A stretch of 52,120 nt of DNA from Actinomycetes bacterium (GCA_023386365.1 JAEWJX010000091.1:1-52120); one strand, 5' to 3'; shown: positions 7,305-15,980, counted from the stretch's first letter. Numbers and translations are program-made. Notes: generated by a model from the sequence alone, not told the origin.

Positions 7305-9349
7305 CAGCTGGCCCGGAACAGCAGCATCGAGGTGGGCGCCATGGCCAACTCTTCGCCCGGACGGTGCACGCCTTCGATGTCGCTGATGTCGTCGTGCCCC
7401 GAATCCCACAGCAGCGTGTACTGCTCGACGCCGGCGTGCGCGGGAAGCGTGACCGTGACGTCGGTCTCGAGCCCATGCACCACCAGCAGGATGCGGTTCG
7501 GGTCTTCGAACTCGGGGGTGGATGCCGCCAGGTACTGCAGGGTGCGCTCTTCGGGCGAGTCCCAGTCCTCGATGCTCATCGTGGCGCCGTCTTTGTTGTA
7601 CCAGTCCATCTGGGTGGCCGACGGGGTCGTCTCGCCCCAGCGTCCGAACCGCACGGGCCGCAGCGCCGGGTTCTCGCGGCGCAGACGGATGAGGGTCTGC
7701 ACCACCTCGAACAGGTCCTCCTGCCATTCGCTGCGGTCCCAGCTGAGCCAGGTGAGTTCCGAGTCGTGGCAGTAGGCGTTGTTGTTGCCGCGCTGGGTAC
7801 GGCCGAACTCGTCGCCGGCGGTCAGCATCGGGATGCCGGCCGACAGCAGCAGGGTGCCGAGCAGGTTCCGCACGGCCTTGCGGCGGGTGGCGAGCACCGC
7901 CTCGTCGGTGGTGGGACCCTCGACGCCGTGGTTGAACGACTTGTTGTCGTTCGAGCCGTCGCGGTTGTTCTCGCCGTTGCCGAGGTTGTGTTTGCGGTCG
8001 TAGGCGACCAGGTCGGCGGCGGTGAAGCCGTCGTGGGCGGTCACGAAGTTGACGCTCGCGAGCGGACCGCGCTCCAGCGAGAACACGTGGTTCGAGCCGG
8101 CGAGACGGCGGGCGAGCGAACCGATGCCCTCACTCGCGCTGCCCGATTCGCGGTCGCGGGCGATGTCGCGCAACCAGAAGTTACGCATCCGGTCGCGGTA
8201 GCCGTCGTTCCACTCCGACCAGCCGCGGGGGAAGTTACCCACCTGCCAGCCGCCCATGCCCACATCCCACGGCTCGGAGATCATCTTCACGCCCTGCAGT
8301 GCCGGGTCGTCGATGATCGCGTGCAGCAGCGGATGGTCGGGGGTGTACTCAGCGCCCTCGCCGCGTCCCAGGGTGGCGGCCAGATCGAAACGGAAGCCGT
8401 CGACCTGCACCTCGTTCGCCCAGTAGCGCAGCGAGTCGAGCACCAGCCTTTGGGTGACGCCGAGTTCGTAGTTGAGCGTGTTGCCGCATCCGGTGGTGTC
8501 GATGTACGAGCCGTCGTCGGTCTGGCGGTAGTAGCTGGCGTTGTCGATGCCGCGGAACGAACTCGTGGGTCCGCCGCGGCCCTCCTCGGCGGTGTGGTTG
8601 TAGACCACGTCGAGGATCACCTCGAGCCTCGCCTCGTGCAGCAGCTTCACCATGCCCTTGAACTCGCGCAGCACCGCACCGGTGCCGCCGAACTGGGCCT
8701 CACGGGTGGCGTAAGCCGCGTGCGGGGTGAAGAAGTTCAGGGTGTTGTAGCCCCAGTAGTTGACGAGACCCATCTTGGTGAGCCGCTGCTCCGACACGAA
8801 CTGGTGCACGGGCAGCAGCTCCACCGCCGTCGCGCCCAGCTCTTTCAGGTAGGCGATGGTCGACGGATGCGCGAGACCGGCATAGGTGCCGCGCAGCTCC
8901 TCCGGGAGGTCGGGGTTGAGCTTCGTGAGGCCCTTCGCGTGGGCTTCGTACACCACGGTGTGGTCGAGCGGGATGGCCGGCTTCTGCACGCCGCCCCAGT
9001 CGAACGCGTCGTCTTGCACGTAGCTGCGCCACCCGCCGTCGGGGGTGCGGGCGAGGCCGCGCGCGTACGGGTCGAGCAGGAACCGCTCGCCGTCGAAGTC
9101 GTGGGTCGGTCCGTCGGGTCCGTCGACGCGCAGCGCGTACGAGGTGCCGGGGGTGAGGGAGCGGGTGGTGGCGCTCCACACGTCGCCCTCGCCGCGCACC
9201 AGCGGCACGCGCTTGGCCAGCCAGTCCGCATCCTTGTCGTCGAACAGGCACAGTTCGATCGAGGTGGCGTTCGCGCTCCACACCCGGATCTCGCCGCCGC
9301 GGGAGGTGAGGTGCACCCCGAGATTCCGGAGCGGATCGGCGGGCGACAT
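7304..9349 (-). CDS. glgX: Glycogen debranching enzyme (isoamylase type)
   Basis: 681 residues. It hydrolyses alpha-1,6 branches in glycogen or limit dextrins, complementing the phosphorylase encoded next door. An N-terminal CBM48-like domain ('VWSANATSIELCLFDD') precedes a GH13 barrel with all four conserved regions: DVVYNH, GFRFDLA (catalytic Asp), KMISEPWD (catalytic Glu) and NFVTAHDGF. 'GDEFGRTQRGNNNAYCHD' is typical of GlgX/TreX. I chose ATG 9349 (MSPADPLRNLG) instead of an upstream in-frame start at 9397, because TAACCT lies seven bases before this ATG. That spacing fits a leaderless transcript. The stop overlaps the ybaK-like start by one base. Confidence 0.94.
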   Translation of the reverse strand: MSPADPLRNLGVHLTSRGGEIRVWSANATSIELCLFDDKDADWLAKRVPLVRGEGDVWSATTRSLTPGTSYALRVDGPDGPTHDFDGERFLLDPYARGLARTPDGGWRSYVQDDAFDWGGVQKPAIPLDHTVVYEAHAKGLTKLNPDLPEELRGTYAGLAHPSTIAYLKELGATAVELLPVHQFVSEQRLTKMGLVNYWGYNTLNFFTPHAAYATREAQFGGTGAVLREFKGMVKLLHEARLEVILDVVYNHTAEEGRGGPTSSFRGIDNASYYRQTDDGSYIDTTGCGNTLNYELGVTQRLVLDSLRYWANEVQVDGFRFDLAATLGRGEGAEYTPDHPLLHAIIDDPALQGVKMISEPWDVGMGGWQVGNFPRGWSEWNDGYRDRMRNFWLRDIARDRESGSASEGIGSLARRLAGSNHVFSLERGPLASVNFVTAHDGFTAADLVAYDRKHNLGNGENNRDGSNDNKSFNHGVEGPTTDEAVLATRRKAVRNLLGTLLLSAGIPMLTAGDEFGRTQRGNNNAYCHDSELTWLSWDRSEWQEDLFEVVQTLIRLRRENPALRPVRFGRWGETTPSATQMDWYNKDGATMSIEDWDSPEERTLQYLAASTPEFEDPNRILLVVHGLETDVTVTLPAHAGVEQYTLLWDSGHDDISDIEGVHRPGEELAMAPTSMLLFRAS

Positions 9350-9356
9350 GACGTCT

Positions 9357-9362
9357 AGGTTA
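9357..9362 (-). promoter_or_regulatory. -10 element TAACCT, leaderless start of glgX
   Basis: On the minus strand TAACCT is followed by seven bases and then ATG 9349. The same -10 to start spacing recurs for many genes in this window, which supports the choice of start. Confidence 0.5.
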
Positions 9363-9426
9363 GGTGGTGCGCGTGACGGTCTTGTAAACGCGAACAACCT
9401 TGCCGGGGGTGCGGAAGGAGGCGTCG

Positions 9427-10584
9427 GTGACGGTCTACCTCGACCATGCGGCGACCTCGCCGATGCCGGAGGCGGTGCTCGCCGCCTACACGGATGCGCT
9501 CAGGCTGGTGGGCAACCCGGCATCCATCCACGGCGCGGGCCAGGCGGCGCGTGAACTGCTGGAGACGGGCCGCGAGCAGGTGGCCCGCTCGCTGGGTGCC
9601 GACCCGGTCGAGGTGGTGCTCACCGGCGGCGGCACCGAGTCGGTGAACCTGGCGGTCAAAGGGCTGTACTGGGCGCGCAACGCGCACGCACGACGGCAGC
9701 GGGTGATCGCCCCGCTCGGCGAACACCACGCCACCATGGACGCGGTCGAGTGGCTCGCCCGCCACGAGGGTGCGGTCGTCGACTGGATCGAACTCGACGC
9801 GCTCGGCCGTATCCGCCTCGATGCGTTGGCGGCGGCGCTCGCCACCGGCGGCGACGAGGTGGCGCTGGTCACGGCGCTGTGGGCCAACAACGAGGTCGGC
9901 ACCCTGCAGCCGGTGGACGAGATCGTGGAGCTCGCGCACCGCTACGGGGTGCCGGTGCATCTCGACGCGATCGCCGCCTACGGCCAGGTGCCGATCGACG
10001 TGCACGCGGTGGGGGCGGATGCGGTGTCGGTGTCGGCGCACAAGCTGGGTGGCCCGGTGGGCATCGGCGGGCTGGTGCTCGCCCGCGCGGCCGTCGTGGA
10101 GCCGCTGCTGCACGGTGGTGACCAGCAGCGCGGACGCTCGGGCACACAGGATGCCGCCGGGGCTGTGGCGTTCGGGGTGGCGGCGTCGCGGGCGGTCGCG
10201 GAGCTGCCGCTGGTGCGGGTCGGCGCGCTGCGCGACCGGCTGGTGGCCGGAGTGCTCGCCTCGGTCGAGGGCGCGGTATTGCGCGGCGACCCGGATGCGG
10301 CGGGCCGTCTGCCGGGTAACGCCCACTTCACGTTCGCGGGCGCCGACGGCGACGCGCTGCTGTACCTGCTCGACGCATCCGGGATCGCCGTGTCCACCGG
10401 CTCCGCCTGCCAGGCGGGCGTGCCCGAGCTGTCGCACGTGCTGCTCGCCATGGGGGTACCCGAGCGTGAGGCCCGTGGGGCGCTGCGCATCACCCTCGGC
10501 CACGACACGGTCTATGCCGACGTCGACGCGTTCCTGGCGGCGCTGCCGGATGCGGTGTCCCGCGCCCGCGCCGCCGCCTCCTGA
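9427..10584 (+). CDS. Cysteine desulfurase (NifS/IscS-like), probable sulfur donor for MnmA
   Basis: 385 residues, a class V PLP aminotransferase fold enzyme that takes sulfur from cysteine as a persulfide. Visible: N-terminal 'YLDHAATSP', 'GGGTESVNLAV', 'GEHHATMDAVEWL' with the PLP-stacking His, the PLP Lys in 'SAHKLGGP' (about 206), and the persulfide Cys in 'STGSACQAG' (about 328). One oddity: the usual D-A-x-Q-x-x-G segment reads HLDAIAAYG, so the Gln that normally contacts the PLP ring is Ala. The start is GTG 9427, with a strong AAGGAGG ending six bases upstream. It sits directly before mnmA, which needs persulfide sulfur to make 2-thiouridine. The pair probably works together. Confidence 0.93.
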   Translation: MTVYLDHAATSPMPEAVLAAYTDALRLVGNPASIHGAGQAARELLETGREQVARSLGADPVEVVLTGGGTESVNLAVKGLYWARNAHARRQRVIAPLGEHHATMDAVEWLARHEGAVVDWIELDALGRIRLDALAAALATGGDEVALVTALWANNEVGTLQPVDEIVELAHRYGVPVHLDAIAAYGQVPIDVHAVGADAVSVSAHKLGGPVGIGGLVLARAAVVEPLLHGGDQQRGRSGTQDAAGAVAFGVAASRAVAELPLVRVGALRDRLVAGVLASVEGAVLRGDPDAAGRLPGNAHFTFAGADGDALLYLLDASGIAVSTGSACQAGVPELSHVLLAMGVPEREARGALRITLGHDTVYADVDAFLAALPDAVSRARAAAS

Positions 10585-10628
10585 ATCGCAGATTCCGCGT
10601 CGGCAAGCAACGCCCAGGCGGGGCCGCG

Positions 10629-10634
10629 TACCCT
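10629..10634 (+). promoter_or_regulatory. -10 element TACCCT before mnmA
   Basis: TACCCT is followed by six bases and GTG 10641. This suggests mnmA has its own leaderless transcript in addition to read-through from the desulfurase gene. Confidence 0.5.
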
Positions 10635-10640
10635 TGTGGG

Positions 10641-11744
10641 GTGAAGATTCTTGCGGCGATGAGCGGAGGCGTCGACAGCGCCGTCGCTGCCGCGCGCGCC
10701 GTCGAGGCCGGGCACGAGGTGGTCGGCGTGCACCTGGCCCTCTCGCGCAACCCCGGAACGCTGCGCACCGGATCCCGCGGATGCTGCACCATCGAAGACT
10801 CCATGGATGCGCGCCGCGCCGCCGCGAAGCTCGGCATCCCCTTCTACGTGTGGGACTTCTCGGAGCGCTTCCGCGACGACGTCATCGACGACTTCATCGC
10901 CGAGTACGCCGCCGGCCGCACCCCCAACCCGTGCATGCGCTGCAACGAGCGCATCAAGTTCGCCGCCCTGCTCGAGAAGGCGCTGACCCTCGGGTTCGAC
11001 GCCGTCGTCACCGGGCACTACGCCGAGGTGCGGCAGGGGGCCGACGGCCCGGAGCTGCACCGCGCCGCCGCGTGGGCGAAAGACCAGTCGTACGTGCTGG
11101 GGGTGCTCACGACCGAGCAGCTCGAGCACGCGTGGTTCCCGCTGGGCGCCACCCCGTCGAAGGCGGAGGTGCGCGCCGAAGCTGAGGCGCGTGGGCTGTC
11201 GGTGGCGGCGAAGCCCGACAGCTACGACATCTGCTTCATCCCCGACGGCGACACCCGCGGCTGGCTGGCCGACAAGATGGGCGCCGAGGAGGGCGTCATC
11301 CTCGACCGCGAAGGCAACCGGCTGGGCACGCATCCGGGTGCTGCCGCCTACACGGTGGGGCAGCGCAAGGGGCTCAACATCGGCTACCCGTCGCCGGATG
11401 GCCGCCCGCGGTTCGTGCTCGAGGTGCGCCCGAAGACGAACGAGGTGATCGTGGGGCCGAAGGAGGCGCTCGCGGTCTCCGAGCTCGCCGGTTCGCGGTT
11501 CTCGTGGGCGGGCGCCGCGCATCCGGATGCCGCGGAGGGTTTCGTGTGCGAGGTGCAGGTGAGGGCGCACGCCGACCCGGTGTCCGCGTTCGCGCGCGTC
11601 GCCGGCGGTGAGCTGCATATCCGCGTCGACGCGCCGCTCGACGGTGTCGCGCCCGGCCAGACCGCGGTCGTCTACGTGGGCACCCGCGTCGTCGGTCAGA
11701 CCACGATCGACCGCACCGTCTCGGCCGTTCCCGCCTCTGTCTGA
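10641..11744 (+). CDS. mnmA: tRNA-specific 2-thiouridylase MnmA
   Basis: 367 residues, typical length. It activates U34 of tRNA Lys/Glu/Gln with ATP and installs sulfur. The PP-loop 'SGGVDS' is at residues about 8-13. The catalytic cysteines appear as 'NPCMRCNERIKF' (Cys about 98, with a second Cys at 101) and 'SYDICFIPDGD' (Cys about 198). The C-terminal beta-barrel domains (about 210-360) contain 'AYTVGQRKGLNIG', a conserved MnmA block. The cysteine desulfurase immediately upstream is the likely sulfur source. The start is GTG 10641, with a -10 element six bases upstream and no ribosome binding site. It is followed by a large inverted repeat that may terminate transcription. Confidence 0.96.
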   Translation: MKILAAMSGGVDSAVAAARAVEAGHEVVGVHLALSRNPGTLRTGSRGCCTIEDSMDARRAAAKLGIPFYVWDFSERFRDDVIDDFIAEYAAGRTPNPCMRCNERIKFAALLEKALTLGFDAVVTGHYAEVRQGADGPELHRAAAWAKDQSYVLGVLTTEQLEHAWFPLGATPSKAEVRAEAEARGLSVAAKPDSYDICFIPDGDTRGWLADKMGAEEGVILDREGNRLGTHPGAAAYTVGQRKGLNIGYPSPDGRPRFVLEVRPKTNEVIVGPKEALAVSELAGSRFSWAGAAHPDAAEGFVCEVQVRAHADPVSAFARVAGGELHIRVDAPLDGVAPGQTAVVYVGTRVVGQTTIDRTVSAVPASV

Positions 11745-11745
11745 G

Positions 11746-11817
11746 GAGTTAGCTCCAGCTAGCAGCGCCTGGACCCAGTTGCAACTGGGTCCGAACGAAG
11801 GTAGCTGGAGCTAGTTC
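11746..11817. repeat. 72-bp nested inverted repeat between mnmA and ligA
   Basis: Two 36-base arms (11746-11781 and 11782-11817) are reverse complements at 28 of 36 positions. The centre, 11771-11792, is a perfect 22-bp palindrome with arm GGACCCAGTTG. The outer part contains TAGCTCCAGCTA at 11750-11761 and its complement TAGCTGGAGCTA at 11802-11813; each of these is itself a TAGCT-N2-AGCTA inverted repeat. There is no T-tract. It could be a factor-independent terminator for mnmA, a protein-binding site or a repetitive element. Confidence 0.85.
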
Positions 11818-11832
11818 CCCACACGAGTGGGG
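11817..11832. terminator. Small hairpin after the large inverted repeat
   Basis: CCCCAC, loop ACGA, GTGGGG forms a six-base-pair stem just before the ligA promoter. It may assist termination after mnmA; there is no U-run. Confidence 0.35.
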
Positions 11833-11847
11833 GTCGGAGGCGGGTTC

Positions 11848-11853
11848 TAGGCT
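11848..11853 (+). promoter_or_regulatory. -10 element TAGGCT, leaderless start of ligA
   Basis: TAGGCT is followed by GATCCC and then GTG 11860. The six-base spacing fits a leaderless transcript. Confidence 0.55.
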
Positions 11854-11859
11854 GATCCC

Positions 11860-14208
11860 GTGGCACGGGGTACGAAGAGCGACGACGTTGAGCAGGTTCC
11901 CGACGAGACGCGGATCGAGTTGCAGGCGGCGCACGCCGAGGCCGAGCAGCTGACCACCCGCATCCTCGAGTTGCGTGAGGCGTACTACGACCGCGACACC
12001 TCGCTGGTGGCCGACTCGGAGTACGACGCCCTCATCCACCGCCTCGAGCAGCTGGAGCGGCTGTTCCCCGAGCTGCAGAGCCAGGACTCACCCACCCAGA
12101 CGGTCGGCGGCGGCACCGCCGCAACGGGCCTCGCCACGATCGAGCACGCGGAGCGCATGCTCAGCCTCGACAACGTGTTCTCGGCCGATGAGCTGCGCGA
12201 CTGGTGCACGAAGACTGCGGATGCGGCGGGCCGGTCGGTGTCGTGGCTCACCGAGCTGAAGATCGACGGCCTCGCCATCAACCTGCGGTACGAGAACGGG
12301 GTGCTCACGTCGGCCGCCACCCGCGGCGACGGCCGCGTCGGCGAGATCGTCACCGAGAACGCGTTGCGTCTGCCCGAGATCCCGCAGCGGTTGTCGGGTC
12401 AGGGGCATCCGGCGATCGTCGAGGTGCGCGGTGAGGTGTTCATCCCGGTGGCGGCGTTCGAGCGGTTGAACGCCCTGCAGGCTGAGTTGCGCGACCGCGC
12501 GTTCGCCGAGTCCGAGCGCCGCGCCGCCGGCCGGAGTGGCGCGTTCGACGAGGAGAAGGCGCGCCTGTCTGCGGCGCGTCGTTTCCCGTCGTTCGCCAAC
12601 CCGCGCAACGCGGCGAGCGGCGGCCTGCGCCAGCAGCTCGACAAGAAAGACGGCCTCGAGTTGGAGGCGGCGAACGCCCGCATCGGGGCGCTGCGTCTCT
12701 TCGTGCACGGCGTCGGCGCCTGGCCCGACCCGCCGGTCGCCGCCCAGAGCGAGGTGTACGAACTGCTCGCCGGCTGGGGACTGCCGACCACGCCGTACAG
12801 CAAGGTCAGCACGGATGTCGACGGCGTGCTCGCGTATGTCGCCCACTACGGCGAGCACCGGCACGACGTGGAGCATGAGATCGACGGCATCGTCGTGAAG
12901 GTCGACGAGTTGGCCCTGCACGACGAGTTGGGTGCCACCTCCCGTGCCCCCCGGTGGGCGATCGCGTACAAGTACCCGCCCGAGGAGGTGCAGACGAAGC
13001 TGCTCGACATCGTGGTGTCGGTGGGTCGCACCGGCCGCGCCACCCCGTTCGCGGTGATGGCTCCCGCCCACGTCTCCGGCTCGACCGTGCGTCAGGCCAC
13101 CCTCCACAACCAGGATGTGGTGAAGGCGAAGGGCGTGCTCATCGGCGACACCGTGGTGCTCCGCAAGGCGGGGGATGTGATCCCCGAGGTGCTGGGGCCG
13201 GTGGTCGAGAAGCGTGACGGCACCGAGCGCGAGTTCGTGATGCCGACCAACTGCCCCGAGTGCGGCACCCCGCTCGCCCCCGCCAAGGAGGGCGACATCG
13301 ACCTGCGCTGCCCGAACGCGCGCGCCTGCCCGGCGCAGGTGCGCGGGCGCGTCGAGCACATCGGATCCCGCGGTGCGCTCGACATCGAGGGTCTCGGCGA
13401 GGTGGGGGCCGCCGCGCTCACGCAGCCCGAGTTCCCGGCCACGCCGCCGCTCGTCACCGAGGCGGCCCTCTTCGAGCTGACGCTCGACGACATCATGCCG
13501 ATCGAGGTGGTGGTGCGCGACAACGAGACCGGCGCCCGCAAGACGCTGCCCGACGGCAGCTTCGACCTGCGCACCCCGTATCGCAAGATCGTGCAGCAGG
13601 CCCGCAAAGACCAGCCCGCCGTCGTCGGCCCGTCGGAGGTGGCGCGCACCTTCATCGACGAGCTCGAGAAGGCGAAGACGAAGGAGCTGTGGCGCTTCCT
13701 GGTGGCGCTCAACATCCGCCACGTCGGCCCGGTCGCGGCCCGCGCCCTCGCCGACTGGTTCGGTTCGCTCGACGCGATCCGCGCATCCAGTCGCGATGAG
13801 TTGGCGGCGGTCGACGGCGTCGGCGGCATCATCGCGGATGCGGTGCTCGACTGGTTCTCGGTCGACTGGCATGTGGAGATCGTCGAGCGGTGGGCGGCCG
13901 TCGGCGTGCCGTGGGCGACGCCCGGGCACCCGGGTCCCGGCCGCCAGCAGGCGGTCGACGGCCCGCTCAGCGGCCTCACGATCGTGGTCACCGGGTCGAT
14001 GCCCGACCACTCGCGCGATGGGGCTCTCGAAGCCGTGATGGCGGCCGGCGGCAAGTCGGCATCGAGTGTGAGCAAGAAGACCGACTACGTCGTCATCGGC
14101 CCCGGAGCGGGCTCGAAGGCCACCAAAGCGGCCGATCTCGGCATCCCGGTGGTGGAGGCCGAACTCTTCACCCGGTTCCTCGCAGAAGGCCCCTCAATTC
14201 TGAGTTGA
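11860..14208 (+). CDS. ligA: NAD+-dependent DNA ligase
   Basis: 782 residues, somewhat longer than the usual 670-700. It seals nicks during replication and repair. Domains in order: Ia (residues about 20-80, 'YYDRDTSLVADSEYD'), the adenylation domain with the nucleotide-accepting Lys in 'ELKIDGLA' (about 134), and the OB fold ('VSVGRTGRATPFAVM'). Then come a four-Cys zinc site (CPECG...CPNARACP), helix-hairpin-helix repeats ('RHVGPVAARALADWFG') and a C-terminal BRCT domain ('GPLSGLTIVVTGSM'). The extra length is partly an insertion in the adenylation domain after about residue 205 (ESERRAAGRSGAFDEEKARL) and an insert between the zinc finger and HhH region. The start is GTG 11860, supported by the -10 element. 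Confidence 0.97.
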   Translation: MARGTKSDDVEQVPDETRIELQAAHAEAEQLTTRILELREAYYDRDTSLVADSEYDALIHRLEQLERLFPELQSQDSPTQTVGGGTAATGLATIEHAERMLSLDNVFSADELRDWCTKTADAAGRSVSWLTELKIDGLAINLRYENGVLTSAATRGDGRVGEIVTENALRLPEIPQRLSGQGHPAIVEVRGEVFIPVAAFERLNALQAELRDRAFAESERRAAGRSGAFDEEKARLSAARRFPSFANPRNAASGGLRQQLDKKDGLELEAANARIGALRLFVHGVGAWPDPPVAAQSEVYELLAGWGLPTTPYSKVSTDVDGVLAYVAHYGEHRHDVEHEIDGIVVKVDELALHDELGATSRAPRWAIAYKYPPEEVQTKLLDIVVSVGRTGRATPFAVMAPAHVSGSTVRQATLHNQDVVKAKGVLIGDTVVLRKAGDVIPEVLGPVVEKRDGTEREFVMPTNCPECGTPLAPAKEGDIDLRCPNARACPAQVRGRVEHIGSRGALDIEGLGEVGAAALTQPEFPATPPLVTEAALFELTLDDIMPIEVVVRDNETGARKTLPDGSFDLRTPYRKIVQQARKDQPAVVGPSEVARTFIDELEKAKTKELWRFLVALNIRHVGPVAARALADWFGSLDAIRASSRDELAAVDGVGGIIADAVLDWFSVDWHVEIVERWAAVGVPWATPGHPGPGRQQAVDGPLSGLTIVVTGSMPDHSRDGALEAVMAAGGKSASSVSKKTDYVVIGPGAGSKATKAADLGIPVVEAELFTRFLAEGPSILS

Positions 14209-14281
14209 ACTCGCCTGCGCGTCGCGTCGGCATGTTACCGCTCGATTTCCACCCGGTCGGACGCCGTATTCCAGCGGTAGA

Positions 14282-15649
14282 ATGAACTCGTCCACTGCTG
14301 AGAGTCACTGGGAAGGCAATCAGCTGTTTGAGATCGCTCTGCTACTCGCGACCCCGATGACCCCCATCGGGGCCATCGGCGTGCCCGCGGTCTCCGAGAC
14401 GGTTGCGGTCGGCGCCGCACCCGCAGGTGCGCCCGATCCGCTCGTCGCCCCCGCCAAGCCGATCTCGCAACTGCATGGCATCGCCCTCCTCGACCGGCTC
14501 ACCTCGCTGCCCCGCGGCGAGATCCGCAGCTACCTGGGCGAGCACCCGGATGTGGTCACGGAACTGCTCACCGACCCGCCCACCGCCCACTCCGTTGCCG
14601 ACTGGTGGGCGGCCACCGCATCCGACGACCGCAGCGTGCTGCTGAGCGCCTCACCCGAACTGGTCGGCAACCTCGAGGGGATGCCGTTCGGTGTGCGCGA
14701 CGCCGCCAACCGCGCCTCCCTCACGCGCATCTCGAACGACCTCGACGCCCGCCTCGCGGGACATGTAGGGCGCGCCGAGCGCGACGAACTCATCGCACGG
14801 CGCCACATGCTGTCGCAGATCGAGTTGGCGCTCGCCCCCAGCGACGGCCACACGCGCCGCCTCATCAACCTCGACGAGCAGGGCGAGGGCCGCGCCGTCA
14901 TCGCGGTCGGCGACCTCACGCGCGCCGACTACGTCAGTTACCTCGTGCCGGGCATGTTCTTCGGCGTCGACGCGCAGATCGCCGCCTGGACCGACACCGC
15001 CGAAGACGTCGTCTCCGACCAGGAGGACTGGTACGAACGCCTGCACCCGGGGGAACGGGCGAGCGTCGCGGCGGTTGCCTGGATCGGCTACCGCACCCCC
15101 AGCCTGGTGAACGTGGCCTCCATGGAGCTGGCCCGCGAAGGGCGCGACGTGCTCACCGCCTCCCTGCAGGGGCTGCGGGCGGCGCGCGGCGAGGACCAGC
15201 CGTACCTGTCGATCCTCGCCCACTCGTACGGTTCCACGGCGGCGCTGCTGTCGCTCCAGGACGACGACGTCTCCGTCGACGCGCTCGCCCTCGTCGGGTC
15301 ACCGGGCAGCCCCGCGCGCAGCGTCGACGAGCTGCACGTCACCGACGGCAACGTGTGGGTGGGGGCGGCCGACTGGGACCCGATCCCCGCATCCGGTGTG
15401 TTCGGCAGTCAGCCCACCTCGATCGAGTACGGGGCGCACCGCTTCTCGGTGGCGCCCGGCGTCGACCCGGTCACCGGCGCCACGCTCGCCGGCGCCGTCA
15501 GCCACAACGACTACTTCGCCGTCGGCGGCACCTCGCTGCGCAACATGGCGCTCATCGGGATCGGTGAGGGGCAGTACGTGACGGATGCGAACCGTTCAGC
15601 GGGCGACGCGCTGAAGTCGCTCGGTAAGCACGGTCGTCCCGCGGTCTAG
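14282..15649 (+). CDS. Alpha/beta hydrolase, DUF1023-like
   Basis: 455 residues, function not established. A helical N-terminal half (about 50-190) precedes an alpha/beta hydrolase core. 'SILAHSYGSTAALL' carries the Ser nucleophile in an H-S-Y-G elbow, 'AADWDPI' can supply the acid and 'VSHNDYF' the His near the C-terminus. This layout is characteristic of the actinobacterial DUF1023 hydrolase family. There are no convincing membrane helices. The N-terminal segment 'FEIALLLATPMTPIGAIG' is only weakly hydrophobic, so secretion is doubtful. The start is uncertain: ATG 14282 has no ribosome binding site, and a TAGAAT (14278-14283) overlaps it, so a later start is possible. The gene stands alone between ligA and gatC. 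Confidence 0.75.
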   Translation: MNSSTAESHWEGNQLFEIALLLATPMTPIGAIGVPAVSETVAVGAAPAGAPDPLVAPAKPISQLHGIALLDRLTSLPRGEIRSYLGEHPDVVTELLTDPPTAHSVADWWAATASDDRSVLLSASPELVGNLEGMPFGVRDAANRASLTRISNDLDARLAGHVGRAERDELIARRHMLSQIELALAPSDGHTRRLINLDEQGEGRAVIAVGDLTRADYVSYLVPGMFFGVDAQIAAWTDTAEDVVSDQEDWYERLHPGERASVAAVAWIGYRTPSLVNVASMELAREGRDVLTASLQGLRAARGEDQPYLSILAHSYGSTAALLSLQDDDVSVDALALVGSPGSPARSVDELHVTDGNVWVGAADWDPIPASGVFGSQPTSIEYGAHRFSVAPGVDPVTGATLAGAVSHNDYFAVGGTSLRNMALIGIGEGQYVTDANRSAGDALKSLGKHGRPAV

Positions 15650-15667
15650 ACGGCCGACCACCCCTCG

Positions 15668-15673
15668 TAGGAT
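15668..15673 (+). promoter_or_regulatory. -10 element TAGGAT, leaderless start of gatC
   Basis: TAGGAT is followed by seven bases and GTG 15681. This argues for the GTG rather than the ATG at 15672, which lies inside the -10 hexamer. Confidence 0.6.
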
Positions 15674-15680
15674 GGAAGCC

Positions 15681-15980
15681 GTGTCTGAGATCACCCCCGA
15701 AGTCGTGCGCCATCTCGCGCACCTGTCGCGCATCGGCCTCACCGATGACGAGGTGCAGCGTCTGACCGGCGAACTGTCGCAGATCGTCGACGCCGTCGCC
15801 ACCGTGCGCGCCGTCGCCACCCCCGACGTCCCGGCCACCAGTCACCCCATCGCGCTCGGCACCGTCACCCGTGCCGATGTCGTGGGTGAGACCCTCACGC
15901 CCGATCAGGCGCTCGCGGGGGCCCCCGAGCGCGACGGCGACTTCTTCAAGGTCACCTCGATCCTGGGGGAGGAGCAGTGA
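15681..15980 (+). CDS. gatC: Aspartyl/glutamyl-tRNA amidotransferase subunit C
   Basis: 99 residues. This small subunit clamps GatA to GatB in the amidotransferase that converts Asp-tRNA(Asn) and/or Glu-tRNA(Gln) to the amidated forms. Family features: 'VRHLAHLSRIGLTDDEVQRL' near the N-terminus, 'QIVDAVATV' and the C-terminal 'DGDFFKVTSIL'. I start at GTG 15681 (VSEITPEVV) and not ATG 15672, because the ATG lies within the -10 element and GatC proteins usually begin Met-Ser-x-Ile. The last four bases overlap the gatA start (GTGA), so the two subunits are translationally coupled. Confidence 0.95.
   Translation: MSEITPEVVRHLAHLSRIGLTDDEVQRLTGELSQIVDAVATVRAVATPDVPATSHPIALGTVTRADVVGETLTPDQALAGAPERDGDFFKVTSILGEEQ

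Noticed and set aside
4135..7476. Very long open frames antisense or out of frame to real genes (for example minus strand 4135-7476, minus 31070-34561, plus 525-3575 upstream part)
   Set aside because: They are Arg/Pro/His/Gly-rich artefacts of GC-rich coding DNA, lack domains and lie entirely across well-identified genes.
14278..14283. TAGAAT as a leaderless promoter for the DUF1023-like hydrolase
   Set aside because: It overlaps the proposed ATG itself, and no start codon in frame lies 6-7 bases downstream, so it does not fit the pattern seen elsewhere.
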